Shown here: in pieces, positions 1 through 8,994 of the stretch
Numbering within the stretch: position 1 is the stretch's first letter
Layout: every line of letters starts with the position of its first letter
Assembly: GCA_965247015.1 (NCBI GenBank)
Contig: CBDFGG010000003.1
Span: 186,001-250,000 of the forward strand
Source of the DNA: JAIXWP01 sp965247015
Lineage (GTDB): Bacteria > Bacteroidota > Bacteroidia > Flavobacteriales_D > Sanyastnellaceae
DNA length: 64,000 bases
Direction: 5' to 3'
The notes under the pieces: generated by a model
Told to the model about the DNA's origin: nothing
Seen by the model: only the letters and a program-made list of their open reading frames with translations
Database searches by the model: none
Made by a program: the position numbers and the translations under genes

Positions 1-150
1 TCCTATGCCCATTAGAAACGTCATTGCAGAAAGTTTATAGACTTGTTGCAAGTCACTATCCACAATAGGAGATGTCAAGATATTACCGAGGGCGAAAAGT
101 CCCCAGCCTCCCAATTGACAAATCCAGTATATCCACTCTCTATTTCTCAT
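1..150 (-). CDS. Sensor histidine kinase, LytS/YehU-like, N-terminal fragment
   Basis: An ATG at 148-150 on the minus strand opens a frame that stays open to the window edge (50 residues seen). It begins MRNREWIYWICQLGGWGLF, the aromatic first membrane segment that I associate with Bacteroidota LytS/YehU-type histidine kinases, which sense envelope signals and usually pair with a LytTR regulator. A second hydrophobic stretch starts near residue 40. The kinase domain lies outside the window, so the family rests on the N-terminus only. Confidence 0.6.
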   Translation of the reverse strand, partial: MRNREWIYWICQLGGWGLFALGNILTSPIVDSDLQQVYKLSAMTFLMGIG

Positions 151-274
151 GGTTTCTTCAAAATTAACGGTCGTGCTACATGAACGCTCGTCATCCCTAC
201 ACTAAGGGTATAATTCCATTACGAGAGGCGAATAGCACGGATAAGTATTAGATTTGTAAAGAAAGCAATAGCAC

Positions 275-892
275 GTGAATTTTCTAGCACATTTTTATTT
301 AGCATACGGCGACGAGGAGCGATTAGTGGGACAGTTCATTGCCGATGCAGTGAAAGGCAAGCAAGTGCATGATTACCCCGAGAAGATTCGTGATGGCATT
401 CTGCAACATCGCATCATCGACACCATAACGGATAGTCACGGAGCAGTGAGTAAGTTGCGAGCAGAAATTAGAGAACATATTGGACTGCTTTCGTCCATTG
501 CTATCGACGTGTATCTCGATCACGCCCTCGCTACTCAATGGTCGCGCTTCCATGCGATGCCTCTTTCAGAGTTTTCCCAACAATGTTATAGCCAACTAGA
601 AAAACATAAGGCTATTATGCCAGAGAGAATGCAAACCGCCTTGCATTATATGCAGCAGTATGATTGGCTCACACATTACCAAGAACAAGAAGGCATCATT
701 AGATCACTTCGAGGAATGAGCAGTAGAGTGCGCGGCGGAGAAAAATTATTAGTAGCCATTGACAAGTTTCCATTACTCATTCCCTCGATCAATGAGACTT
801 TCGACATGGTTTTTCATGACCTTACCAAAGCGGTGAAGGAGCATATTTCTGAGACCAATTCATCATATTTGGACTCAAATCACTATTATTGA
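275..892 (+). CDS. acpH: Acyl carrier protein phosphodiesterase (AcpH family)
   Basis: This 205-aa cytoplasmic protein starts with the family signature MNFLAHFYLAY and has a conserved aspartate at residue 24 and an HRIIDTITD motif at residues 45-53, matching the HD-like metal site of AcpH. The enzyme removes 4'-phosphopantetheine from holo-ACP. Length fits the family (about 190-200 aa). The start is a GTG at 275, chosen because the signature begins there. It stands alone, divergent from the histidine kinase on its left; its gene ends 46 bases before the next start. Confidence 0.85.
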   Translation: MNFLAHFYLAYGDEERLVGQFIADAVKGKQVHDYPEKIRDGILQHRIIDTITDSHGAVSKLRAEIREHIGLLSSIAIDVYLDHALATQWSRFHAMPLSEFSQQCYSQLEKHKAIMPERMQTALHYMQQYDWLTHYQEQEGIIRSLRGMSSRVRGGEKLLVAIDKFPLLIPSINETFDMVFHDLTKAVKEHISETNSSYLDSNHYY

Positions 893-938
893 ACAATAAA
901 CCTTATTTTTGTCTTCAACGATACCAAACCGATCGTTT

Positions 939-1724
939 ATGAAACAACTTGTATTATCTGCTTTACTAGTATTTTCTGCAGCACTTTCTTGGGCTGGTAG
1001 TATTGTATTAGAAGGCCGTTATCAGTCGAGAAATATTTTCGTAATCAACGCTCCATCTCAGGATGGCGTGGGATATTGCGTTTATGAAGTAACCGTTAAT
1101 GGTCAAATCACTTCTGATGAAATCAATTCTCAAGCATTTGAAATTGATCTTTCTATTCTCAATCTTCGAGCAGGTGATGCAGTCACTTGCGTGATTAAAC
1201 ACAAAGACGGTTGCACTCCAAAAATTTTGAATCCAGGAGCTCTTGAACCATCTCCTACTTTCGAATGTAAAAAAATTGAATGCGCTCCTTCTGGTCTTCT
1301 CACTTGGGAAACCACTGGAGAGATGGGTAAATTAGCGTTTACTGTTCAACAATTTAAATGGAATAAGTGGGTGAACGTAGGAGAAGTGATGGGCAATGGA
1401 ACAAACACCACCAACCGTTACAGTTTTCAAACTAGCCTAAATACAGGTCTCAACAAATTTCGTGTAGTTCAAAAAAGCTATGAAGGAGATTTGAGAAAAA
1501 GTATCGAGTGTGAGTACAATAATCCAGCAACTGCCCTTACCTTTACTTATGACAAGAAAGCCAAAGCGATTAATTTCACTGGAACCACTTCCTATGAGTT
1601 GAGCAACAGCTACGGCCAAATTGTGAAAAGAGGAATTGGAAATGCGATTGACGTAAGTCCATTACCAAAAGGAGAGTACTATATTTCCTTTGATAATACT
1701 GTAGGAAAATTTTCTAAAAAGTAA
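939..1724 (+). CDS. Secreted protein with a C-terminal T9SS-like tail
   Basis: A 261-aa protein with a Sec signal peptide (MKQLVLSALLVFSAALSWA, residues 1-19). The middle has beta-rich, cysteine-containing stretches that I do not recognise. The last 50 residues resemble a short type A T9SS sorting tail: a YELSNSYGQIVKRG strand, then LPKGEYYISF and a final lysine-rich KFSKK. The ATG at 939 is preferred over an in-frame TTG at 909 because the signal peptide begins there. The mature domain's function is unknown; outer-surface location is inferred from the tail. Confidence 0.6.
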   Translation: MKQLVLSALLVFSAALSWAGSIVLEGRYQSRNIFVINAPSQDGVGYCVYEVTVNGQITSDEINSQAFEIDLSILNLRAGDAVTCVIKHKDGCTPKILNPGALEPSPTFECKKIECAPSGLLTWETTGEMGKLAFTVQQFKWNKWVNVGEVMGNGTNTTNRYSFQTSLNTGLNKFRVVQKSYEGDLRKSIECEYNNPATALTFTYDKKAKAINFTGTTSYELSNSYGQIVKRGIGNAIDVSPLPKGEYYISFDNTVGKFSKK

Positions 1725-1841
1725 ATACCAACCAAAACCATAACCGCTTACCAATCAGAGATCGAGAAATCGATCTCTTTTTGTTTTTATAAAATAAATA
1801 CGAACCCTGACTGTTAAATTTCGTATTTTGCACTTACTAGG

Positions 1842-3278
1842 ATGAAGTCATTACAAACCTTTATACTACTATTTATACTTTCTCTTCTCATCAGTATTTG
1901 CAGTATTGGCTGCAAAGATGAAGAAGAAGAAAACTTCTATCCTAAATTTTCCCCGCCCATTCATTTTGACCTAGATTCTATTAAGAAACGAGGCAAGATT
2001 ATTTTACTTACTGAAAACGGTCCATCCACTTACTACCAATATCGCGGTCAAACAAAAGGCTTTGATTACGAATTGGTAAAAGAATTCGCCAAACACCTCG
2101 GCGTAAAGCTCGAAGTTCGACTTCTGGATGATGTTGATTTAATGTTCCAAATGTTGAATAATGGTGAGGGCGACATCATCGCATCGAATCTTACGGCAAC
2201 ACCTTTTAGAAAACGTTTTGTAGCTTTTGCTAATCCGGTTTACAAGACGCGCCAAGTGCTGGTTCAAAGGAAATATACTCCTGAGTCTCCCGACTCATTG
2301 CTCCCCCTTATAAAGGACACTTTAGGCCTAGATGGGGCAAATATTTATGTACACAAATATTCCTCTTTTTACATGCGCTTGCGTGAATTAGAGAACACGA
2401 ATGAATTTACGCTGAATATTAAAGATGCACCGGGAGAAATCAGCACCGAAGATTTGTTGCGCTTGACCTCCGAGGGTGAAATCAATATGACCGTTACTGA
2501 CGAGAATCTCGCCATCATGCAGCGCTTTGACTATCCTCAATTGGATATGACTGTACCCATTGGACCCGAAGAAGACATTGCCTGGGCAGTGAGATCAAAT
2601 GCCTCAGGGCTTCTCTCAAAATTGAATGAGTGGATGGAGCGTAGCGATGTAAAAAAGAAAATTAAAAAGACCCACGATCGCTATTTTCTAGAGGCGAGTT
2701 TGTATGGATCAAAAGGTCCGTATGCCCTTCCCGTTTTAGGCCCCAATCAAATATCACCTTTCGATTCTTTGTTTAAAAAATATGCTCCCGAAATTGGTTG
2801 GGACTGGCGTCTATTAGCTGCTGTATCCTACCAAGAGTCACGTTTTAATCCAGAAGCTGAGTCGTGGAGCGGCGCTTTTGGAGTTATGCAGTTAATGCCT
2901 GAAACAGCAGCTAGATTTGATTGTGACACTTCTCAAAAAATAGAGCCCAATATTCGAGCGGCAGCGAAGTATATCAAGCACTTAGACCGTTTTTGGAAAG
3001 ATAAGATTGTAGACCCTAATGAACGAATCAAATTTGTGCTTGCTAGCTATAATATTGGACCCGGACACATCCTTGATGCTCGCGCTATTGCACGCCATCT
3101 CGGCAAACCCGATACCATTTGGACTGGTAATGTTGACGAATGTTTGTTGCTAAAAACTCAAGAAAAATTTTATAGATTAGACGAAGTAAAACATGGGTAT
3201 TGCCATGCACAGGAACCCTACCATTTTGTAGGGAAAATTTTAGCCGTGTATGAGCATTATCGATCCAAGAAAAAATGA
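1842..3278 (+). CDS. mltF: Membrane-bound lytic murein transglycosylase, MltF-like lipoprotein
   Basis: This 478-aa lipoprotein has a signal peptide ending in a lipobox (SICSIGC, Cys about 24). Residues about 50-285 form a periplasmic solute-binding (SBP_bac_3) domain, and about 305-450 an SLT lysozyme-like domain with the catalytic glutamate at E332 in SYQESRFNP and the downstream GVMQLMPETA motif. This two-domain order is that of MltF, which cleaves peptidoglycan glycan strands with 1,6-anhydro product formation and is tuned by muropeptide binding. Its stop overlaps the next start by four bases (ATGA), so the two genes are probably cotranslated. Confidence 0.88.
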   Translation: MKSLQTFILLFILSLLISICSIGCKDEEEENFYPKFSPPIHFDLDSIKKRGKIILLTENGPSTYYQYRGQTKGFDYELVKEFAKHLGVKLEVRLLDDVDLMFQMLNNGEGDIIASNLTATPFRKRFVAFANPVYKTRQVLVQRKYTPESPDSLLPLIKDTLGLDGANIYVHKYSSFYMRLRELENTNEFTLNIKDAPGEISTEDLLRLTSEGEINMTVTDENLAIMQRFDYPQLDMTVPIGPEEDIAWAVRSNASGLLSKLNEWMERSDVKKKIKKTHDRYFLEASLYGSKGPYALPVLGPNQISPFDSLFKKYAPEIGWDWRLLAAVSYQESRFNPEAESWSGAFGVMQLMPETAARFDCDTSQKIEPNIRAAAKYIKHLDRFWKDKIVDPNERIKFVLASYNIGPGHILDARAIARHLGKPDTIWTGNVDECLLLKTQEKFYRLDEVKHGYCHAQEPYHFVGKILAVYEHYRSKKK

Positions 3279-3931
3279 AACCACTTCGCATTTTCGCACT
3301 CCTAGCTCTGACAGTTTTTCTAGCTAATTGCAAGAAAAATGAAGACACTAAATATCATCTTCAAGGACGTGTCTATAATGGGCGCACCGGTAATCCTCTA
3401 GGGGACGTGTTTGTAGAGGTTGAACAACAAATTTTGGAAGGAAACTCCTTTTCTGCAGTTTATACATCCGCTGCTTCAGGGCGCACCAATGGTGATGGTG
3501 CATACGATCTCGAATGGGACCGAGAAAACCTCGTGGAGGTGCGTGTAAATGCCGATAAAGGTCAATTTATCCCTCGGACAGTTCAACTCAGCGCGACTAG
3601 TTTTGAACCAGGAAAAGTGGTGTCACAAAACATTGAATTATTTCCAGAAGCATTTATCAAAATTGCCATTCAAAAAAATGGGAGTTTGACCAACAATTCA
3701 TCCATTAATATTCGATTTGAAAACGCAAATTTTGACTGCTTTTGCTGTGATAATACTTGGGAAAGTTTTACTACTGCCGTACCCGATACAAGCAAGACGT
3801 GCCGCGTTTATGGCGATACTTGGTTAAAATATCGTTATGAAATTATAAAGTCATTTGGTCAGGATGAACTCATCCGTGATAGCATCTATTGTCCAAGTAA
3901 TATTCAGACCAATGTGAGTATTGAGTGGTAA
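3275..3931 (+). CDS. Lipoprotein with a carboxypeptidase-regulatory-like beta domain
   Basis: 218 aa; signal peptide with lipobox LANC (Cys about 19) followed by KKNED. Residues about 28-120 read as a CarboxypepD_reg/CNA-B-like beta-sandwich (LQGRVYNGRTGNPLGDVFVEV), common in Bacteroidota surface lipoproteins. The C-terminal half has a CFCC cluster and another cysteine pair. It is translationally coupled to the MltF-like gene. No enzymatic motif is visible; a structural or binding role at the envelope is inference. Confidence 0.65.
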   Translation: MKPLRIFALLALTVFLANCKKNEDTKYHLQGRVYNGRTGNPLGDVFVEVEQQILEGNSFSAVYTSAASGRTNGDGAYDLEWDRENLVEVRVNADKGQFIPRTVQLSATSFEPGKVVSQNIELFPEAFIKIAIQKNGSLTNNSSINIRFENANFDCFCCDNTWESFTTAVPDTSKTCRVYGDTWLKYRYEIIKSFGQDELIRDSIYCPSNIQTNVSIEW

Positions 3932-3970
3932 GCATCCCTTGCTTATATTTACCACACCAATACCGTTTTG

Positions 3971-5773
3971 ATGAAAAAGATTTACGCTCTAGGAATCGCT
4001 CTCGCGATGGCCTCATTTGCATACAGCCAAGAAACACCTCTTCCTCGAGGATATTCTCAGGAAGAATTAGAAATGATATCTCGTGGTGACGTTCCTTCAC
4101 CCATCAACTCGCGAGCAATAGCTACTCCCCCGCCTTATCCAAATCTAAGAAGCGCCGCGGAATGGGAAGAAATTCAAGCGCTCACAATTGCTTGGACAGG
4201 CTACCCTGGAATCTTGAAGCAAATAGTAGCCGCCGCAAAATCAGAAACCAGAGTGCTCATTTTATCAGAAGACGTTCAAGCTACAGAAAACTATTTATTG
4301 TCGAGCAATATTGGAGGTCCAGCCTTTTCTAATTTAGACAACGTGACCATTATTGATGGCTCCTTCGACTCCATTTGGATGCGCGACTATGCGGCCAACC
4401 CCGTTTACGGTAATGAAGTAGATGATCTCGTCCTAGTAGATTGGATTTACAATAGAATTACCCGTCCGAATGATAACGCTTCGCCTCAGTTTTTCGCTGA
4501 TGAACTCGGTTTAGAGTTGTATGAAATCACAGAAGCTCCAGAAGATTTAGTAAATACTGGAGGAAATTGGATGACCGATGGATTCGGGACAGCCTTTGCG
4601 TCGGAATTAATCTTGGAAGAAAACGAGCCAGGTAATCCTTACAATGTAACAGCAAAAACCGAAGATCAGATTGATGGAATCGTCAATGACTACTTAGGCA
4701 TCGATCGCTACATCAAAATGACAGTGCTTCCTTATGATGAAATCCATCACATCGATATGCACATGAAATTGATTGATGAAGAAACATTATTGGTGGGTGA
4801 ATATCCAGATGGAATTGCAGATGGTCCACAGATCAATGCCAACATCGAATATGTGCTGGATAATTTCAATTCAAAGTGGGGTACTCCATACAATGTGGTT
4901 CGCATTCCAATGCCAGATAGTCAGTCAGGTTTGTGGCCGAGTTCACAGCCAACCGCTGCTTACTATCGGACCTACACGAATGCAGTATTTGTAAATAATA
5001 CTGTTATTCTTCCGACATATCGCGAGCAATATGATACTACAGCATTACGCATTTGGGGTGAGATTCTTCCAGGATATAATATCGTTGGAATCGATTCAGA
5101 TAATCAAGACGAACCCATCATTTCAGCAAGTGGCGCTATCCACTGTATCACACACTCTATCGGTGTGGCGGATCCTCTTTTGATTTCTCACCAAGCTCTT
5201 ACAGACACTGAAAATACAGAAGTCCCGTACAGCGTTGTGGCCTACATGAACCATCGCAGCGGAGTTAGCCAAGCAAAACTTTTTTGGAAGACAAGCCTAA
5301 CTGGCAGCTACAATGAAGTTGCAATGACATCTATTGGTGACAACAACTGGCAGGGCTTCATTCCGGCGCAACCAACAGGTACCACAGTGTACTACTACGT
5401 ACAAGGAGAATCTGTGAGCGGTAAAGTTCAAAATCGTCCTATGCCTGCACCAGAAGGTTATTGGGATTTCAACGTATTAGGAATTGCTACCGGTGTGGAA
5501 GAATATGAAGCTTTTGAAATTAAAAAAGTATTCCCAAACCCAGCAAGTGCTATTACTTGTATTCCTGTACAATTCAACACATCAAGCGAGGTAAAGCTCA
5601 GCTTGATCAATGCACTTGGACAAGAAGTACAATCGCTTTACAACGGCACGGTGCCAGTTGGAGAAAAGAAATTTTTCTTCGATGCATCGCCGTTTTCATC
5701 TGGTGTGTATCATATCAGACTTTCAACAGAGGATAAGGTAATTTCCTATCCATTGTTGATTCAAAGCAAATAG
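3971..5773 (+). CDS. Agmatine/peptidylarginine deiminase with T9SS sorting tail
   Basis: 600 aa with a signal peptide (MKKIYALGIALAMASFAYS). Residues about 40-410 match the Porphyromonas-type PAD/agmatine deiminase fold: WMRDY (D139), the GGNWMTDG strand, HHID (H260/D262) and the nucleophile in GAIHCITHS (C392). These hydrolyse guanidino groups to citrulline or carbamoylputrescine plus ammonia. An Ig-like domain follows (about 415-500), then a type A T9SS tail from about 520 (VFPNPAS ... SGVYHIRLS). An ATG at 3971 is preferred over a TTG three bases upstream. Secretion to the cell surface is therefore expected, as for gingipain-processed PPAD; substrate choice (protein arginine or agmatine) cannot be read. 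Confidence 0.85.
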   Translation: MKKIYALGIALAMASFAYSQETPLPRGYSQEELEMISRGDVPSPINSRAIATPPPYPNLRSAAEWEEIQALTIAWTGYPGILKQIVAAAKSETRVLILSEDVQATENYLLSSNIGGPAFSNLDNVTIIDGSFDSIWMRDYAANPVYGNEVDDLVLVDWIYNRITRPNDNASPQFFADELGLELYEITEAPEDLVNTGGNWMTDGFGTAFASELILEENEPGNPYNVTAKTEDQIDGIVNDYLGIDRYIKMTVLPYDEIHHIDMHMKLIDEETLLVGEYPDGIADGPQINANIEYVLDNFNSKWGTPYNVVRIPMPDSQSGLWPSSQPTAAYYRTYTNAVFVNNTVILPTYREQYDTTALRIWGEILPGYNIVGIDSDNQDEPIISASGAIHCITHSIGVADPLLISHQALTDTENTEVPYSVVAYMNHRSGVSQAKLFWKTSLTGSYNEVAMTSIGDNNWQGFIPAQPTGTTVYYYVQGESVSGKVQNRPMPAPEGYWDFNVLGIATGVEEYEAFEIKKVFPNPASAITCIPVQFNTSSEVKLSLINALGQEVQSLYNGTVPVGEKKFFFDASPFSSGVYHIRLSTEDKVISYPLLIQSK

Positions 5774-5800
5774 TGTTTCACCACCCTATTCTATCACTAC

Positions 5801-7558
5801 GTGAAAAAACTCATACCAGAAGAAGCTTTGGCCTCTGCGACCAAGCTACCCAAGGATAATCCAATTATTCCTTTGCTCGCTCGTGTTGCTCGCATCGATA
5901 AAGTCAATGAACTCTACGATGACATCTGCAAAGAAGAGGGATTGAACTCCATTGATCGTTTGTTTCAAACGTTGGATGTAGAACTTGAGTTGGATGAAAA
6001 TCAGTTAAAGAATATTCCTGCAACAGGACCATTCATCATCGTTGCGAACCACCCGTTTGGCGCACTCGATGGATTGGCTCTGATAAAAGCAATCGGAAAA
6101 GTTAGACCAGACCTGAAAGTGATGGCCAATTTTCTTTTGCAAAATGTAGAACCGATAAAAGACTATTTCTTGTCAGTGAATCCTTTCGAAACCATGAAAG
6201 GAGCTTATAACAATATTTCTGGATTGAAGGCGGCCCTTCAGCATGTAGAGAAGGGATTGCCATTGGCACTTTTTCCTGCTGGTGAAGTATCGACCTTTCA
6301 AGGTGATTTAAAAACTATTGCTGATAGAAAGTGGCAAAACTCTGCCATCAAGATCATCAAATCATCGAAGGTACCAGTGGTGCCGATTTATTTCGACGGC
6401 GCAAACTCTAGAATTTTTCACCTATTAGGATTAATTCACCCAGGACTTCGCACGTTGGCATTGCCTTCTGAAATGCTCAAGAAAAAAGGCAAGAGCATTG
6501 GAATGCGCATAGGAAAACCCATTCCTGCGAAAGATCTGGAGATGTTCACTTCTGTAGATCAACTAGGCCGATACCTTCGTGCCAAGACTTATGCACTCGG
6601 AAGTAGCTTCGAAGTGAAGAGAGATTATTTCAAATTATTTCGATTTCCATCCAAAGAAGATCAGATCATCGATCCGGTGCCTTCCGAATTAATTTCTCAA
6701 GAAATAAAATCAGTAGAAGCGTATCGCACATTGACGTATGACAACTTTGATTGCTATGTGGTCAATAGCGCACTCATTCCAAACGTGCTTCGCGAGATAG
6801 GTAGATTGCGCGAGGTTACTTTTCGTGCAGTTGGCGAAGGCACTAATAAAAGCATCGACTTGGATGAATATGATTTGTATTATGATCATTTGATTCTGTG
6901 GGACCGTGAGGCGCAACGCATCGCTGGTGCATACCGCATCGGTAACGGCCCTGACATCATTGCACGCTACGGATCAAAGGGATTGTACACCTCTAGCCTA
7001 TTCCGAATGTCGGTGAAGATGAAACCAATTCTAGCACAATGCGTGGAATTAGGTCGATCCTTTATCGTTCAAGATTATCAAAAACATCGCTTGTCGCTTT
7101 TCTTGCTCTGGAAAGGAATTCTATTCCACTTGCTTGCAAATCCTCGATTCAGATACATCATTGGGCCTGTTTCAATTTCCAACAGCTATCAAGAAGTTTC
7201 GAAAGAATTGATCATTCAATTTATTGAAAGAAATTACTTCGATAAAGAGCTTGCAAAATTTGTAGAGCCCAAAAATGCATTCAGACCAAAGCTTAAAAAC
7301 ATTGATACCGATGCCTTGCTGGAAGCAAGCAGCAGCGATATCAAGAAGATGGACAAGATCATTGCTGACATTGAGCCATCGAGCTTTACCATGCCTGTTT
7401 TATTGAAAAAATATTTACAGCAAAATGCTAAAATTCTTGCATTCAATGCCGATCCAAAATTCAATAATGCATTGGATGGCTTAATGCTACTCGATTTACA
7501 AAATCTTCCCGCCGATACTGTTGAAACGCTTAAGCGTGAAATGGTTGAGAACAATTAA
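5801..7558 (+). CDS. olsF: Bifunctional ornithine lipid acyltransferase, OlsF type
   Basis: 585 aa in two parts. Residues about 65-290 are a PlsC-like O-acyltransferase with a NHPFGALDG motif (H84...D90) and FPAGEVS. Residues about 305-520 resemble the OlsB/GNAT-like N-acyltransferase (DRE, RIGNGPD, ELGRSFI and the IGPVSIS motif). This fusion order is the one described for OlsF, which makes ornithine (aminoacyl) lipids from ornithine and two acyl-ACPs. The start is a GTG at 5801, 28 bases after the deiminase stop. It could instead be annotated a 'hemolysin-like' acyltransferase, the same family. Confidence 0.72.
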   Translation: MKKLIPEEALASATKLPKDNPIIPLLARVARIDKVNELYDDICKEEGLNSIDRLFQTLDVELELDENQLKNIPATGPFIIVANHPFGALDGLALIKAIGKVRPDLKVMANFLLQNVEPIKDYFLSVNPFETMKGAYNNISGLKAALQHVEKGLPLALFPAGEVSTFQGDLKTIADRKWQNSAIKIIKSSKVPVVPIYFDGANSRIFHLLGLIHPGLRTLALPSEMLKKKGKSIGMRIGKPIPAKDLEMFTSVDQLGRYLRAKTYALGSSFEVKRDYFKLFRFPSKEDQIIDPVPSELISQEIKSVEAYRTLTYDNFDCYVVNSALIPNVLREIGRLREVTFRAVGEGTNKSIDLDEYDLYYDHLILWDREAQRIAGAYRIGNGPDIIARYGSKGLYTSSLFRMSVKMKPILAQCVELGRSFIVQDYQKHRLSLFLLWKGILFHLLANPRFRYIIGPVSISNSYQEVSKELIIQFIERNYFDKELAKFVEPKNAFRPKLKNIDTDALLEASSSDIKKMDKIIADIEPSSFTMPVLLKKYLQQNAKILAFNADPKFNNALDGLMLLDLQNLPADTVETLKREMVENN

Positions 7559-7563
7559 TCCTT

Positions 7564-8577
7564 ATGAGTCACTCCAATTCTCGTCGTCAATTTTTAACGA
7601 AGTCAGGACTTGCAGCAGCAGCACTTTCGCTTGGCATATTTAGTCGTGCTTCAGAAAACCGAACAAACGTTCGGCAAAAGAAAAAAGAGTTGGAAGTCTA
7701 TAAAAAAGGCTTAGCACTATCAACTTGGAATGCAGGCATAGAGGCCAATAAAGCATCACTCACAGCGATGGGAAATGGTGGCAACGCCACTGATATGGCA
7801 GAAGAAGGTGTAAAGGTTATTGAAGCAGATTATACAAATCTATCGGTAGGATTAGGCGGACTGCCTGACCGCGAGGGTCACACCACGTTGGATGCATGTA
7901 TTATGAACAGCATTGGACAAGCAGGGTCTGTTTGTTTCTTAGAAAAAATAAAACATCCTGTCACTGTAGCACGAATGGTCATGGAGCGCACACCGCACGT
8001 GATGATGGTCGGTGAAGGCGCACAACAATTTGCTCTTTCACAAGGGATGAAATTAGAAGACTATGAAAGTCCGGAGGCTGTGAAGGCTTACAAAGAATGG
8101 TTGGTTAAAAGCGAATACAAGCCGATTATCAATATTGAAAATCACGACACCATCGGTATGCTCACCATGGACACCAATGGCGACCTTGCGGGTTCATGCA
8201 CCACAAGCGGACTTGCATTTAAGATGCGAGGACGTGTGGGAGATAGCCCCATCATTGGAGCGGGATTATACATCGATAATGAAGTCGGTGGAGCTACCGG
8301 AACAGGATTGGGAGAAACAGTGCTTCGTTCGTGCACAGCATTTCTCATTGTTGAATTAATGCGTCAAGGAGCGAGCCCACAAGAAGCTTGTGAAGAGGCT
8401 ATCAAAAGAGTAGAAAAAATCAATCGCTTTATGAAAGACGACTACCAAGTCGGATTCCTTGCTGTGAATAAGCAAGGTGAGGTCGGTGCATTCGGACTTC
8501 GCCCTGGTTTCAATTATGCATTGCATAAAAATGGCGTCAATCATTTGATCGACGCCAAATATCATATTAAGAAATAA
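7564..8577 (+). CDS. Glycosylasparaginase / isoaspartyl peptidase (Ntn hydrolase)
   Basis: 337 aa with a twin-arginine signal (SRRQFLTKSG, residues 6-15), so export through Tat is likely. The N4-(beta-N-acetylglucosaminyl)-L-asparaginase pattern is complete: substrate loop GGLPDREGHTTLDA (98-111), HPVTVARMVM (131-140), and the autocleavage site D195/T196 in ENHDTIG, with T196 as the nucleophile after maturation. Downstream GGATGTGLGE forms the oxyanion region. It cleaves the GlcNAc-Asn bond of glycopeptides. It begins five bases after the olsF stop and is probably cotranscribed. Confidence 0.9.
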   Translation: MSHSNSRRQFLTKSGLAAAALSLGIFSRASENRTNVRQKKKELEVYKKGLALSTWNAGIEANKASLTAMGNGGNATDMAEEGVKVIEADYTNLSVGLGGLPDREGHTTLDACIMNSIGQAGSVCFLEKIKHPVTVARMVMERTPHVMMVGEGAQQFALSQGMKLEDYESPEAVKAYKEWLVKSEYKPIINIENHDTIGMLTMDTNGDLAGSCTTSGLAFKMRGRVGDSPIIGAGLYIDNEVGGATGTGLGETVLRSCTAFLIVELMRQGASPQEACEEAIKRVEKINRFMKDDYQVGFLAVNKQGEVGAFGLRPGFNYALHKNGVNHLIDAKYHIKK

Positions 8578-8580
8578 ATC

Positions 8581-8919
8581 TTAGTTAAACGCTTCATTAA
8601 CCTCCGTAAGGATGGTCGCTGGGCCACCAAAGTGGTCAAGAATCTTTGCGTTTGGGAAATCTTTATCAACAATTGCCTTCAATGCAAGTCGATCATGTGG
8701 ATCCACGCTTCCCACAAAGAAGAGCATATCGAATGGATTTGCCACTAAATACATAGAAGCCATTTCGAGCTCCACAAAGCCAACTACAGTGTAGTTGCCT
8801 TTCTCGAGCAATGTTTGAGCATTCTTGACGATATAATCGTGCTTCCCGAAAATAACAATAGTCTTCGTTACTTCAGGCTTGCTCTCAGGGGTGGGCTGAC
8901 TTTGAACTTGTTCTTCCAT
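8581..8919 (-). CDS. Small cytoplasmic protein with a receiver/Rossmann-like fold
   Basis: 112 aa. After a charged N-terminal tail (residues 1-18) come alternating beta and alpha elements: TIVIFGKHDYIVKNAQTLLEKG, YTVVGFVE, FDMLFFVG, HDRLALKAIVDKDFPNAKILDHFGG. The layout looks like a degenerate response-regulator receiver or sirohaem-type Rossmann fold, but no phosphoacceptor set is clear. Its end converges on the glycosylasparaginase gene. Function unknown. Confidence 0.65.
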   Translation of the reverse strand: MEEQVQSQPTPESKPEVTKTIVIFGKHDYIVKNAQTLLEKGNYTVVGFVELEMASMYLVANPFDMLFFVGSVDPHDRLALKAIVDKDFPNAKILDHFGGPATILTEVNEAFN

Positions 8920-8994
8920 ATTAATAAATCACGGGGGCGCAAATTTACACGAGAGTTCCCGATATTTGCTCTGAAAGATTTCAACCATTCCACA

